Below are positions 1 to 13,500 of a stretch of DNA of 33,519 nucleotides, in pieces. A program made the position numbers and the translations under genes. The notes beneath the pieces are model-generated. The model made no database searches. It worked only from the letters and a program-made list of their open reading frames with translations, and had not been told where the DNA came from. Each line of letters opens with the position of its first letter. Position 1 is the first letter of the stretch. The DNA is from Cymbomonas tetramitiformis (taxonomy: Eukaryota > Chlorophyta > Pyramimonadophyceae > Pyramimonadales > Pyramimonadaceae): the NCBI GenBank assembly GCA_001247695.2, contig LGRX02034425.1:1-33519 (forward strand). Reading direction: 5' to 3'.

Positions 1-715
1 GGATGAGTCGCCCGAAGAATAGGCAGTGCTGATAGGCATATGCTTTTTTTCTTGGAACGGCCGAGCTGAAATAGCGTCAGGAAAGGCTTCCGCGGATTCA
101 GTACCGCCCATGCGCGGAGAGGTAAAGCGTGAGTAACCCGCGGACAAGCACGAAGAAAATGGCTTGCCAAAGAAAGCAGCAAAGAGCGTCAAGATAAACA
201 AAAGACTTCCTTCCGCGGATTCAGTTTCGCAAATAGCATAATTCGCGGAGAGGTAACGCGTGCGTAATCCGCGGACAAGCACGAAGAAAATAGCTTCCCA
301 AGAAAAGCAGCAAAGAGCGTCAAGATAAACAAAAGACTTCCTTCCCTGGTATCAGTATCGCAAAGTTCAAAATGCGCGGAGAGGTAAAGCGTGAGTAATC
401 CGCGGACAAGCACGAAGAAAGTAGCTTCTCAAGAAAAGCCGCAAAGAGCGTCAAGATAAACAAAAGACTTCCTTCCGCGGATCTCAGTATCGCAAATAGC
501 ATAATGCGCGAGAGGTATAGCGTGAATAAACCGCGGACAAGCACGAAGAAAATAGCTTCTCAAGAAAAGCAGCAAAGAGCGTCAAGATAAAGAAAAGACT
601 TCCTTCCGCGGATTCAGTATCGCAAAGTGCATAATGAGCGGAGAGCTAAAGCGTGAGTAATCCGCGGACACGCACGCAGAAAATAGCTTGCCAAAGAAAG
701 CAGCAAAAAACATCA
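1..715. repeat. 131-bp tandem repeat array
   Basis: About five units of roughly 131 bp. The landmark CTTCCGCGGATTCAG (or a variant) recurs near 87, 210, 341, 472 and 603, so the last four intervals are 123, 131, 131 and 131 bp. Each unit also carries AAGAGCGTCAAGATAAA and CGCGGACAAGCACGAAGAA. Short ORFs inside it on the minus strand are by-products of the repeat. The left end runs off the window, so the true array length is unknown. Confidence 0.9.
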
Positions 716-1479
716 AGATTAAAAAATAGCTACTGAAGCACAAGTAATTCGCGGGCAACCAAAGGCATATTACCTACGCAGCCGCTACTTTTCTTCGGTC
801 AACGAAGAAAAGGGCCTTGCGACTGAAATAAAGAAGCTATGTACTTTCGTTTTAGATCAAGATGACCGAATGACGATGCCCGCAAACTTGAATAATTTTA
901 GACCAGTCATTACGTTACATCTCGATCGAATTCTGAATATCGGAAACATGATGACGCCGATGACCAGGGAATTTTCTCATGACTGCTTTCTAATATTTTA
1001 GACCAATGAATATCGAGTATCTAATTATTGTAGGATCGAGCATCAGACTGCCTACTTGATTTATCATCGACAACTTCGTTCATGAATTCATTTCTTCAAA
1101 AATTTAGACGACGCATGCACCTCCAATTCAAATGATTATTCTCGATACAAGTATACGGAAAAATCTCAGATATCAAAAAATGGTACACAAGCTTGTGCAA
1201 ATAGGCAATGCGGGGAAAACCACAATATCATACAAATAGATACACGCATAAAACAAACTTCATCCAAGCGTCCGTTCCAGGAGAGGAGTAACACAATCGA
1301 ATCTCTTGAAAGTCGTATCAGCTTAAAGCATCGTGATAATGAGGTGGTATCTGAAAGGAAGCGTAAAGAATATTTCCGCAGACCCATTTTGAACCGTCCA
1401 AGGAAATCAGGCTTCGTTGGTAAACAGGTATAACATCTCTGCTTATGCCTTGCTTTTGATATTCTGATATGCCTTCAGC
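716..1479. other. Stretch with no recognisable feature
   Basis: AT-richer than the rest of the window, with no long ORF, repeat or recognisable motif. I see nothing I can annotate here. Confidence 0.6.
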
Positions 1480-2883
1480 TCGGCGACTCCAGCGGGCGAT
1501 ATCCCGATTCTCGTTTTTTTAATTCCTGCGGAATCATTTTCCCCATTTCAACGCTGTCGTGCTAGGCACAGTGCCCGAAACAGTGCTGGGGATCCAGCTG
1601 GCAGCGCAGTTCAGATAGCTTGGAGTCCAGACGATTACCGAGTTCGACACGCGGCTGAGATCTATGCTAACTTCAAGTTGTATGCGCTTCTGAAGGACAA
1701 GGACCCCGATATGTAGAAGTATCGTCCGCCAGCAGTAATCAGCATACACGCCGAGCACCACGATGGCCAGACTTCAGAACATACAGTAACCGGCGGGGCG
1801 ATGAACTTCCTCGTCGGCGAGATCGGTGACTGTTTTTATTACCTGTGGTGGCACGCATTTGATAATGCACTGGTTCCAGCAGTGCAACGACACAGCACGC
1901 GAGACACCATGGGGATCCGCGGCAAAGCCTTCGACGTTAAAGACCGGGTTTCTAACGTTGTTATGAGCAAACCGTGGCGAAGTGGCGATTGAGTAAACAG
2001 TGGAGGCGGAGGCGTCAACACTTCACAACTCAACGGGATCACTGTTGGTGACAAGAAGTGGGCGATGGGGAGTGCTCTGGTGGACGAAATGCCTGTCTAA
2101 CACCACTGCTATCCGAGTGACCCTAAAGAAGCTGTAAACGGGGATGCACCTCTCACTGCCGCACAATTTTGTCTGGATCGCGAGGGTTTTTGTGAGACAA
2201 ACCCGCGGGATAGGTATCAATGGGGGGACCAGACAGCCCCTCTACGACTCTGTGTGTCTGGGCTTACCGACGGTGAACGAGAATCCTACAGAGCTGCTGA
2301 CGAGCGTGACCGACGATTTATCCTTTCAATCTATTGGCAGGCTGATGACTGGCTGACAGTGGTGATGACCCTTAGCAACACGCACTCCGAGTGGAAGCGA
2401 CCACGGAGGGAATTATGCAGGTAAAAGAACGATTACGTCGTGGAGGGAATGTGGGTACTACTCACAGCCTCTGCCGGCGATGACTGTGATCTGCCAGACT
2501 TCCTGGAATAATGTGGCGTGTAAATTTCTTTCACTGATGGCAGAGCATCAGCCAGACAGCTCCTTCAAAATGAGGGCGGCCAATCTTTTCCTGAGCGGAC
2601 CCGTGCCTTCCCGTTGTCAGGTGGATCTTTGCTTACCCTGAAAGCCGACAGGCAGTCACTGCAATTTTTTTCGTGCACCGCATATACAGTCGCACTCCTC
2701 GTCGGCTGCTGACATGCTCATTCGCTCCCTGCTCCAGCTCCGGTTGAAATTTCAGAGACAGGGTTATCCTGACACTTGGCTGTGCAGAGCTATAAGATGG
2801 ATGTCACACAAGTTCCCACTTGGCGGGTTCTGCCGGGCAGACTGTGGAAAGAGACTAAGCTCATAGACCTTCACTACTTGTGA
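1480..2883 (+). pseudogene. Decayed reading frame, unidentified
   Basis: One plus-strand frame (the frame of the ATG at 1801) reads through about 1.4 kb with only nine stops, at 1714, 1990, 2098, 2422, 2509, 2521, 2710, 2770 and 2881. Random sequence would be expected to give roughly twice as many. Its longest open block, 2101-2421, has protein-like composition (for example LSIYWQADDWLTVVMTLSN) but no ATG. I do not recognise a family. It may be a degraded transferred or transposon gene, or chance. Confidence 0.25.
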
Positions 2884-4104
2884 CACTGCCAGCAGCGACC
2901 TGCCTGTGACACTGCAGCTGTGGAGCCCTGTCATCTTCCATCCCGACCTGTTTGAATTTTTAGGACTTTTGTGGCGCTGGTGTCTCACTTTGAAAACAAA
3001 CCCAGCACTGCAGAGTGCCCTGGCGGGGGACGAAACCGGTCTGGGATGCATGAAAACAAATCATATATGTGCTTACACAGTATTATTGCGTTAAATTCCA
3101 ATGTATTCTGAATTGATCACATACTGTCTGTTAATGTAGAATGACTGTTAAATTCTCACTTGACAATTGTTTACAGTATTTTTCACCCACGTATGACTGA
3201 GTGGAGGTATGGGGATCCCGGCTTAGGACCAAGCCATTTATGCACTCCAATATCGAACATATGACGAATGCAACCACATCAAACTCATGAACGATGGTGA
3301 TAAAGTGTAGGACAATACATGTCACTGAATGCATCACTCGCATATGACGTGACAGATGCCACCCGCAAGCACACGCCTGTAAAGTGGTTCCACATGGGTG
3401 CTGTCGATTAATACATGTTATACGTGTACCCGCATGTTTACGTCCTGCCACGTGCACCCCACTCCTGTATTTGGCGATGTGTAATTGTTCAACACATGAA
3501 TGCGCTCATATCGAATTTTGAGCCATGCATTCGTTTGCTCTAGAAGAAAAAGTGTCCCCCAACTCGAAATTGTTCAAAGACAAGCATTTCTTCCACGAAT
3601 CAAAGCAAATGCGTATGCTTTTACGATCAGCTAATTGTCATGCTTTCAACGGCGTCTCGCAATGGCACATATCACGCCGTAAAACAATGGACACCGATGT
3701 AGCATGGTCGGCATTTCTGAACGACATGACTGTCTTGGCAGTATATAGCCATTTAAAGCTGATCAGTGATCATCACCCGTTTACATATGACCGCTATCTG
3801 AGCTTGTCAGCTGATTAGGCATCCTCATGCTGTCCCGCATCATCATCTGCGTAAAATGCTTACAAACTTTACCTGCGTAAAACTTTGACATACATGACTA
3901 CCGTACTGTATGGTGTCCACCGGTTTGATAAAAGGCAGCCCGTCGGATCCGCCTGCTGGAAATTTAGCAGAGGCCTCGTGAGTGTGCTCTCAAAGCAGAT
4001 TTCGCATCTCCACTACGGTTCGACGATTACCCGGACGGGTGATTATGTCTTATGCTGTGCCACCTACGAAAGCCATCATACAAAGTGTTACCATCGCTGA
4101 TACC
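2884..4104. other. Region downstream of the large minus-strand gene
   Basis: No supported coding region or repeat. The 3' untranslated region and poly(A) site of the gene ending at 4105 must lie in this stretch, but I could not pick a signal with confidence. Confidence 0.5.
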
Positions 4105-4562
4105 TCAGGCATCCGGAATCTCGGCCAAGTCATCTACGGCCGATGAACGATCTATCATTGTTCTTCTGATCAAGCTCCGTGTGCCACCTCGTCCAACAGT
4201 TGCAAGGTCTGATACTACCATTTGATGCACCCGCTGGTCAAGAATTGCGTTCCTCCGCCGTTGCATCTCCCTCCGAATAGACGGAACCCGACCTAAGTCT
4301 CTAGAGCCTCCACGGCACCTCTTCTCGAGGTCTTGGTGCACCTTGTGGAAGATGTCAAGCACTTTTCGTATTGCTGGGTGCATATCATTGGGGCTGCAGA
4401 ACTCTGTGTAGAACCAGGTGGTAATGAGCAGGATGAGAAGGGACCACAACAGGACCTTGATCAAGATCACCATGACGCCTACCACGAGGGAGCCCGCCTG
4501 GCACCCCATGACACACGTGCGCCAATAACATGCAACACACGTTGCAAGCACGACATTCATGC
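4105..4562 (-). CDS. Terminal exon: last membrane helices and basic tail
   Basis: Begins GMNVVLATCVACYW and continues with SLVVGVMVILIKVLLWSLLI and LLITTWFYTEF. A roughly 95-residue Arg-rich tail follows (REMQRRRNAILDQRVHQM, SLIRRTMIDRSSAVDDLAEI) to TGA at 4105-4107. The acceptor is placed at TGGAG|GC to keep phase; the better-looking TTCCAG site six bases upstream breaks the frame with the phase-1 donor at 4629. Confidence 0.8.
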
Positions 4563-7500
4563 CTCCACTGGAACGGGCAGGGAACAAGAGCAAGTAAAAG
4601 AAAACAACCGAAGTGCAAACTCAGCTACCCTGATTCAAGAACATCGGCCATATGAGCCATTGAGCCGGAGCCAACATGGCTTTGTCCACAATCAACCCCA
4701 AAACCATCACACACATGCTCTGGAGTGTGACTAATGACACAGAGCGTGATTATCGACAGCCAACACATCCAGGAACCTACCTTGTCTGGCTGGTATCGCT
4801 GCCCAAGGCACACGATCACGGTGCCGAGCTGGTCCATCAGCAGAATGCTCTGAAGAGCGTTGACGAGGTAGTTCTTGTAGGGACTGAAGTGTGCGTGGGC
4901 TGCGAGCGCTAAGGCAGTTATATGCAATATGTACAACAGGTCGTAGTCGGGGTTAATCAGCTGGATCACTGTCACCAGCGATGTCTGCGATAACTTCCGG
5001 AGCATATCAAACGCATACCTGTGGGGAAATTGTAGGGGCGCTTAGCAATGCTATTGCTGGGCGAAAGAAAGTTTCAAGGCAAGCGACTGCGAAATCCACG
5101 CATTTAGCAGCGGGGTAATGAGGACGGTCCCCTGCAGATTTAGTTTGGAGATATTGGTAGGCCGCGTCGAGGGGGAAGAAAGTGCCATTTCCCCCCTCAA
5201 CATCCCTTGCCACATATGGCGACTACAAGTTTCCAACATAACACAGCAAAGGATAGCCATCAGCTCTCCACCACAGCGCACACACTGCAAGGCCACCTCA
5301 TGAAGCTGCAAGCTGGGACCTCCTTTAGCACCCTACTAAGGCCCCATCACACCGCCTCACACCGTCACACGATCACTCGCCATTACCCTCCATACACCTC
5401 ACCACAGCCCTTGCCCGCCTCAAAATGACGCCTGGCATAGGATTAAGGCGAGGAGGTGAAAAGGCGGATGCGGGAGTGGCGGGCCCCGGAAGCAGCGCCT
5501 ACCATGCATAGTACTGCTCCTTGAAGGGGGACATGAAGGGCCCAAGCAGCGTCCACGCCCACGTTGTATTCAAGGCCGACTTCAAATTGCCCCCTTCATC
5601 TTCGGTGTCATACTGCAGATGTACGTATACGCGCAGCTCCTCCTCCACGAAGTAGTGCGACGAGACCAGCATCATAGGGAGATGGTCATCTGACATGGCC
5701 ATGGAAGACATCGAGCCATTGCGAGGGAGGTCATGGCTGAAGGCTTCATTCACTACTAGTGGGTTATCCATCATACCAATAGTGGACAGCGAGGCTGCAT
5801 CGTCTATAAGCTGGTCTTCGTGGACGTACACCAAGGCCCCCGAGTCCCTGCGGCGCACCAGGAGGTGCTTGCGCAAGTAGTGCGGGGCTGCGGCAAGGAA
5901 GCAGGGCAGGCCGAAAAAGTAGGTGACCGCGATCACCACGGAGATGGCAGCAGACGCGTACCACACGGACGTGAAGCACTCGACATCGTGATCACTTTTA
6001 AGGAAATACTGCTCGCGGACGTCATACACGCGCTCGCACTCGTACAGCTGAAGCACATTGGTCGCACAGGTTGGGTGAAAGAATACCAGAAACGCCCCAA
6101 CTGCGGGGCCGAGCACCTGACCAATCCACCCCTCTCCCCCGCCCATCTAATGCCTGCCATGGCGAAGGCTGCGGCGCCAAATGAGGGGGTAACACGAGCT
6201 CGCTTCCATGCCAATGCTGGCCCTAACACGTGAAAACCTTTCATACGGTGGGAAACCCCTCCCCAACGCCCCTGCCGCCCCCCATGCCTCTGACCCCGTG
6301 TCTAACAGGGGCATCGCACACATCCACACCCCGCCGCCATCCCAGCATCTGCTTCGGGCAGATATGCACCGCCACATCCCCACCCCACGTCCCCCCAGCA
6401 CCGCAACTGCCAGTGATTCCTTGCCAAAGGGAAGTGCTAGCACAATCGAGCCCCTAGCATTGATGACCGGGCTGTCACCACGCGGGCATTTTCAGCACAC
6501 CTGCAGGTCCGCGCTTGTGTCCTCTGGTGCGGTCACGTACGGCTGCTTCGTCCTGCTCCGCTGCTTCTGGTGCCCACCTGCGGCGGCTGTGGGTCCCTCG
6601 GGGAGAAAGCCCGGACCCTCTTGGGGCGCTGCCCTCCTCGTCTCCACCGTTGCGCCGTTGGCCTCCTCCAGATCCACTGCCACGCTGTCGGCCTCCTCCT
6701 CCAGCTCCACTGCCACGCTGTCAGCCTCCTCCAGCTCCACCGCCGCACCATCGGCCTTCGCCAACTCCTCTGCCACGCCATTGGCTTCCTCCAGATGAAC
6801 TGCCACGCTGTCAGCCTCCGCCAGCTCTAGAGCCACATCATGGTCTTCATGGTCGGAGTCGTGAGGGGGCTGCCTCCCGCGAGGTATGGTGGAACGTTGG
6901 AGAAGGCCGGCAAGTCGCGTCGTGAGGCCTGACGCAAATTGAGCAGGCACGTACGACCACCGGCGGGCCCTGGTGGAGTGGCTGGAGTCCTGCCACAGCT
7001 GCCTGAGCACCGCCACCGCCACCGGGAAGCACACCACGAAGGGGAGCACCGCAAACAAGGTGAACTCCCAGTAGAAGCCTCCAACTCCTTTGACCCCCGA
7101 GAGCCCCACGGACTCCATGAGGCAGGGGAGCGCCAGCCACGGCACGAGCGGGAGGTTGACGCATGTGGTGGATGTCATGAGGAAGTCCTCGTAACCGTAC
7201 GGGAAGGATGCCCTCGGGAGCACTGCAGCCGTCTGCCCGGCAATCTGCAGGCTGCCTATCAGCAGGCTTGAGAGGGTCACAGTCATGTAGCGGTTGACGA
7301 TAGTTGGCCCGAGACTGTAGATGCGGTATATCCGCATCACCAGCCAAATTATGGCAGCGGCGACGCCGAGGATTCCCAGGAAGCGGATCCAGGCGACCCA
7401 GGCGCGAGGGCATCTGTGGCACTCGTCCGACCGGCGATAATACCCCGAGTCGCAGGCGTCGCACAGCACGACGTCCGTGCGGTACCCCACCGCGCAGAGC

Positions 7501-10500
7501 TCTTCCTCCTGGATGTACGGCACCCCGTCCGCGCTACGCCGCCCGGTGTCGGAGGTCGGGGAGGCGCACGCCGCCGCCATCGGGCACTCGTAGACGCGGT
7601 CCAGCATGCACCCCGCGTCGCCATCGGCGCAGTGCGCGCGTACCCAGCGGGTCGACATCCAGTAGCCCTCGAGCAGGGTGAAGTTGCTCCCGCCTGGGCA
7701 CTCGAGCCCCTCCGAGCTGCACGCGCTGCACGCTGTCGTGTCGTTAGAGAACTTGAGCGAGCCTGCCGGGCACACTGTGCACTGCTTCGTGGCCTCGCTG
7801 TACACGTCGCCCTTCATGCACGGGCGCAGCACCACCTGGCAGCCCGAGCGCCAGCCGCCGTACCATCTCAATTCCTCTCCCGCGACTGGTGATCCGCGAA
7901 CAAGCTGGGAGCAGCGCATCCGTCAGTCCCCCAGCTCCCTCGGTCCCTCCCTCTCTGTCTCACCCTCCCCTTCTCCGCCCACCCCTCAGGAGGGCCTGAC
8001 GGAGAGCTTGTACGGCGATGCCCAGCTCCGCAGGCCGGTGCCAGGCTCTGTGGCGGCAACCTTGAGGCGCGCGACGCGTTCAGACGCACCTACGGAATGC
8101 TGATGTGGCGGGAAGCGCAGAGGACTTGGCGGACGCCAGCACCCTCGCCGCTGCCGTGGCAGTGGCTTGTGGCGGTGCTCCCCTGGGTTCAGCGCCAGGG
8201 CCCTCGAGGACATGCCGAGTGGCCTGCCGGACCGTGGGCGAGGAGGGGGTGGCTTGCATTTGGGCATGACCGGGACGCTGCCAGCTTCGGGTCCGGTGGG
8301 AGGCCGTGGAAGGCGCGAGGCGACCCAGCACCCTGAGGGGACTTGGGGTGATGCTGGGCCCACTGTCCTGGGGATGGGGGGCTCGGGGGGTTTTGCGGAG
8401 GCGCCCTCTTGGCGATATGAAAAGGATCTGAGGTCTACTCTCTCTCTCCCTCTCTCACACTATCTCCATCCCTGACCTGAACCCTGGTTCGATCCACGGT
8501 TCCAGGCCATCAAGGGATGCGCGCCTATTCTCGGATTCTCCGCGCTCCCTCCACCACGCGGCGGAGCGCCATGAGCAACCCACCACCTGTTCCGGATGAC
8601 GGCTTGAGCCCTCTTGTGCAAAATGCCATGTGGCGCCCCCCCGTCACGCCACCGCGTCACACCACCCACAGCAAACTCATCACACGCCCCACAGCGAACT
8701 CATCCCACGCCCCCAGCGAACTCATCACCCCCACAGCGAACTCATCACACGCCCACAGCAAACTCATCCCACGCCCCACAGCAAACTCATCACACGCCCA
8801 CAGCGAACTCATCACACGCCCCACAGCGAACTCACCGCACGCCCCACAGCGAACTCATCACACCCCCACAGCCGAACTCATCACACGCCCCACAGCAAAC
8901 TCATCGCACGCCCACAGCAACACATCGCACGCTCCACAGCGAACTCATCACACGCCCCACAGCAAACCTCATCCCACGCCCCCACAGCGAACTCATCGCA
9001 CACCCCACAGCAAACTCAGCGCTCGCCATTGCGCCGCAGATAGCGTAGCCGCGTCTACGCTATCTGCTGCTGTGCTTAGTATCTCGCCAGGGGCCTCGGC
9101 AGCGCGACTCCGTTCACCAGCTCTTGGCTCGCACCACCCGGCGCTGCCCCCCCTCTGAGGAGGCTGCGCAGCGTCAGCTCTCGGCCCCGCAAGGCGCGCT
9201 CTTCTCGAGGCGGCCCGCACCTGGAGCGCCACGTCGTTCCAAAGGGAGAGGAAAGGACTGAACTTCAGCTGCACGACGCTCGACGGATCGCTAGTCACCG
9301 TGAGGTCCTTGAACTCCGCGCCCTTGTCTCTCATGTACTGGTTCACGGTCAGCCCGGTGAGGGTCATCTTGCTGCTGTTTGGGGACACCGCCACGTTGTT
9401 CGCTTGCTGGGGCGTCCAGGTGAGGTTGCCGTAGAAGTCGCGGGCGATGTAACTCAAGGCCGGGAAGATGGCGTGGCCACTTCGGGCGTGCACCCCTTCC
9501 GCCGGGACTGCGGAGCCCCCTTGCTCTACAGAGTATTCCACCGCGGTAGTTCTGAGCAGCGCCGTGTCGGCTGGGCACACGCAGTCCACGCAGTCTGGCA
9601 CCATGGTGATGTTGTCCTGATCAACCCACCACGGCCAGGGCTGCTTGTGAGGACAGACGTAACGCCCTAGGCAGCCCGCCGGTGACGCTTCCCTGGAAGT
9701 GGGCGAGCTCTGCCCGAGCCACACGGGCAGATGTGTACGTATGCACCAGGCCCACGGCCCACGCTCGCACATCCGCCCATCACGGACCCAGGCCAGACCC
9801 CATCGGAACAGCGCACAGCCAGGGTTCCGAGGGATCGGGATGCATCGCCCGAGGTGGGCAGCGCACCGTGTAGACCCAGAAGATGTTCTCTCCAAGTTCG
9901 GCGCTGTGGTTGGCGAAGCAGAGCTCTGTGAATTCCACCCCGTTGGTGCAGCAGTCAGAGTCTAGGAAGATCGCCCCACCAGTCATCGCCTGCCCCAATT
10001 GAAACTTCGAGCTCTCAATCTCTATCTGCTGGACGCTACTGTCCGCCGCTATCGCGCCGCCGGCTTCCAGCGCCCAGTTGCCAAAGAAGGTACTGCCGCT
10101 GACTGTGATGTTGCTGAGGGAGCGAAACACGACCCCCCCACGCGCGCGCATGTTGTACCGATGGCGGTGTGTCCCGGGATGATGGCAGTCCCCTGGCTGG
10201 ACACACGGCGTAGAAGCACAACCTATTTGTAGCTACGCCCATGCACAGCCTCTCGCCCATCTGCTTTGTTCAAAGTCTGCACTGCAGCGCACTGAGCGGC
10301 GTAAGACACACCCACCGAGCGGCGTGAGACACACCCACCGAGCGGCGTGAGACACACCCACCGAGCGGCGTGAGACACACCCACCGAGCGGCGTGAGACA
10401 CACCCGCCGAGGCCAGCCCCATCAACCACCTCAGGGGAACAGGACGGATGCAAGAGCTTCTCAGCAAGTCATCATACTTATGAAATCTACCCGTGCAGGG

Positions 10501-13500
10501 CGGGGCCAAGACACGCCATTGTGACACTGCACGGAGTCGTTGGCATGACGGCGACGAGTGAGCAGGTGGCTCCGAGTGTGGGGTGACGACACGCCATTGT
10601 GACACTGCACGGAGTCGTTGGCATGACGGCGACGAGTGAGCAGGTGGCTCCGAGTGTGGGGGTGACGACACGCCATTGTGACACTGCACGGAGTCGTTGG
10701 CATGACGGCGACGAGTGAGCAGGTGGCTCCGAGTGTGGGGGTGACGACACGCCATTGTGACACTGCGCGGAGTCGTTGGCATGACGGCGACGAGTGAGCA
10801 GGTGGCTCCGAGCGAGGGGGCGGCTTGGAGATGGCGCGGCTTCGGGGCACATGCAGCCTGTGGGGGGTGGTGACAGGCGTCACCCAGGACGTGAGACCGC
10901 AGGAGACGTGGTGACGGCACATCACGGGAGGGGCACGGCAGGACTTGGCAGGATTGGGGGTGCCCTTCCCTTGGGCGTCTCCTGCGGGCCTGACAGGGAC
11001 CCCACCGAGACTGAGAGGATGTATACTCAAGTCTGGGCGAGATACAACCCAAGGGGACTTAGGGTACCGGTGGCTAGTACTTCCAGCGGTGGTGATTGGT
11101 TAACGTCGGCCAACTACACAAAGCAAGTACTTACTGTTGTGCAACGCACCAACACCTGGGTAATGCGGAGTGAGCGTGCGGTGGTGGGGTGCCCCCCGGG
11201 CGGCCCACATGATGTGCACACCAAGCATTGGTGGCATGGATCACCAGAGGAAATTGCAATGAGACCATGCGTCCACAGACGCAGCCGCAGACGCACAAAA
11301 GCGCCCTTCGGCCCTCGCAGGCGGCAGGCTGAGTGCAAGCGGGCAGGCCGGGCTGCCCACATTCCTCCGGGACCTCTTTTTGCGCGCCACTCGTGCTTGT
11401 GGCATCGAAGCAAAGACGGGCGGACTCCGCAGCGTGAGTCCACCTCCAGCGTCGGCGAGGCTGATGCACCACACACCCTCGATGGGAACCCCGCAGTCAC
11501 GCACAGAGCCTCGCACGCCCGAGCAGCGCGCATCATTTGTTCTGAGCGGGGCGCGAGCTGCCGGACCTGATCGAGCATGAGCAACACCTTGCGGTTGCAG
11601 TGGATCCCGCCTCCGGTAGCCGCCTTGTTCTTGCGGATAACACTGCCAGAGACGAGCACGGAGGCGTCGTTGTCTAGGGCCATGCCTCCCCCCTCAATTG
11701 GCGAATAGCTCTCCTCCACGAGGCTCTCCGAAATGTTGACCAGCGCCGTCGTGACGAACAGCGAGCCCCCGACATACTGGGCCAGGTTGTCCCGGAAGCG
11801 GCAGCCCTCGGACACGTTCAAGCGGCTGCCGCCGTTCAGCGCGATGCCCCCTCCGAACACGTTGGCCAAGTTCTGGGTAAACATGGTCCCACGCAATTCC
11901 CCAAACGTGCCGGAGGCAAAGTAGATGGCGCCCCCCATGCTGTGCCTGGCTGCGTTGTCTGAGAGGTAGGCGTTTCTGATGTGCATCACGCCATTGATTA
12001 CGCATACCCCACCACCGTCATCGCCGATGTTCCTGGAGATGACGGACGTATCCAAGGCAAGCCCGGAGTTCGAGATCATAAGGCCTCCCCCATCTGTATC
12101 CGCGACATTGTCCGTGACCTGCGCTCCCTCGCACACGAATAAACGCCATCCGGCACCTCCTCGGCGGCACACCAAATGCTTGACACATAGGCACACCATC
12201 GTGCACTGAGGTAGTCCACAACCCAACCTGTGCTGCACCCTCTAGCATCCTATGGCACGCCCGCTGCTTACACCTGAGGAACCATGAAGACTGAAGCTGT
12301 CCACGCTGGCTGTCACGAGCTCCTCTCTCTGTGCGGGTGCGTGCAACTTGGAGTCTGAGCTCATTGCTATAATCGGGCAAGGTGATGGGCATGTCTTCAA
12401 GTGCGGCCATGTGGGCACGGCTTCGAGTATGCAGACGTGGGCATGCCCTCAAGTGCGGCTGGGTGTGGGGGCACGGCCGAGGTGCATGCAGACGTGGGCA
12501 TGCCTGAGTGCGGCCAGCGTGGGCACGGCTGAGTATGCAGACGTGGGCATGTCTTCGAGCAGCTGCCATGTGGGTACTCAGGCTTCGAGTATGCAGGACG
12601 TGGCATGTTCTCGGCGCGGCTATGTGGGCATCGCCGGGAGTATGCAGACGGGCTACGTCTTCGAGTGCGGCTGCGTGTGGGGCACGCTTCGAGTATGCAG
12701 ACGGCCATGTCTTCGAAAGTGCGCCATGTGGGCACGGCCGAGTATGCAGACGTGGGCATTGTCTTCGAAGTGGCGGCTATGTGGGCACGGCTTCGAGTAT
12801 GCAGACGGGCATGTCTCGAGTGCGGCTATGTGGGCACCAGGCTTCGAGTATGCAGACGTGGGCATGTCTCGAGTGCGGCCATGTGGGGCACGGCTTCGAG
12901 TATGCAGACGTGGCCATGTCTTCGAGTGAGGCCATGTGGGCACGGGTTTCGAGTATGCAGACGTGCATGTCTTCGAGTGCGGCTACAGGGCACGGCTTCG
13001 AGTATGCAGGACGTGGGCATGTTCCTGGTGCGCTATGTGGGCACGGCCTGGAGTATGCAGACGTGGGCATGTCTTCGAGTGCGCCATGTGGCAAATGGCT
13101 GAGTATGGTGACGTGGCCATGTCTTCGAGTGCGCCAAGGCACGGCTCGAGTATGGTGACGTGGGCATGTCTTCGAAAGTGCCATGTGGGCACGGCTCGGC
13201 ATGCAGACGTGGGCATGTCTTCGAGTGCGGCTATGTGGGCACGGCTTCGAGTATGCAGACGTGGGCATGTCTTCGAGTGCGGCCATGTGGGCACGGCTTC
13301 TGGTCAGGCCTCCTGCCCTCTGAGATCAATAACCCAGGTAGCATCTAGCTAGTATCTAGGTGGTGATCTATGCAGCAATCGGTGCAACAGTGCGGCGCCT
13401 TCAAGTACAAGTGCCGCACCTGGGAGTGTATGAGCGTTATGAGACCATCGTTAATGGCCATGCCTCCCCCAAAATTCTGTGCAGGCCCTCCCACCCTCAC

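Noticed and set aside
4333..4734. Plus-strand ORF of 133 codons opposite the last exons
   Set aside because: It is an antisense shadow of the membrane-helix exons and has no domain or membrane pattern of its own.
6492..6500. TGA at 6492 as the end of the protein
   Set aside because: The codon lies just after a usable donor (CTGCAG|GTGTGC), and splicing in phase 0 to 6116 continues into further conserved membrane helices.
7304..7892. Arg-rich plus-strand ORFs opposite the GCC module
   Set aside because: GC-rich antisense shadows of the Cys-rich exon.
8665..9019. CRISPR-like array
   Set aside because: Repeats are adjacent with no unique equal-length spacers, and the setting is eukaryotic. 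The same holds for the other minisatellites.
8514..9158. Plus-strand ORFs with SSHAPQRTHHTP repeats
   Set aside because: By-product of the 22-25-bp array; three overlapping frames are equally open, as expected for a repeat.
10487..11052. Minus-strand ORFs with repeated AHSSPSCQRLRAVSQWRVVT
   Set aside because: They are translations of the 79-bp tandem repeat in an intron; all frames are open and the motif is not protein-like.
12348..13352. Long ORFs on both strands through the 52-bp array (up to about 216 codons)
   Set aside because: They follow the minisatellite, change frame with every indel and match nothing but the repeat; the 13420-13476 exon beside it is the real coding piece.
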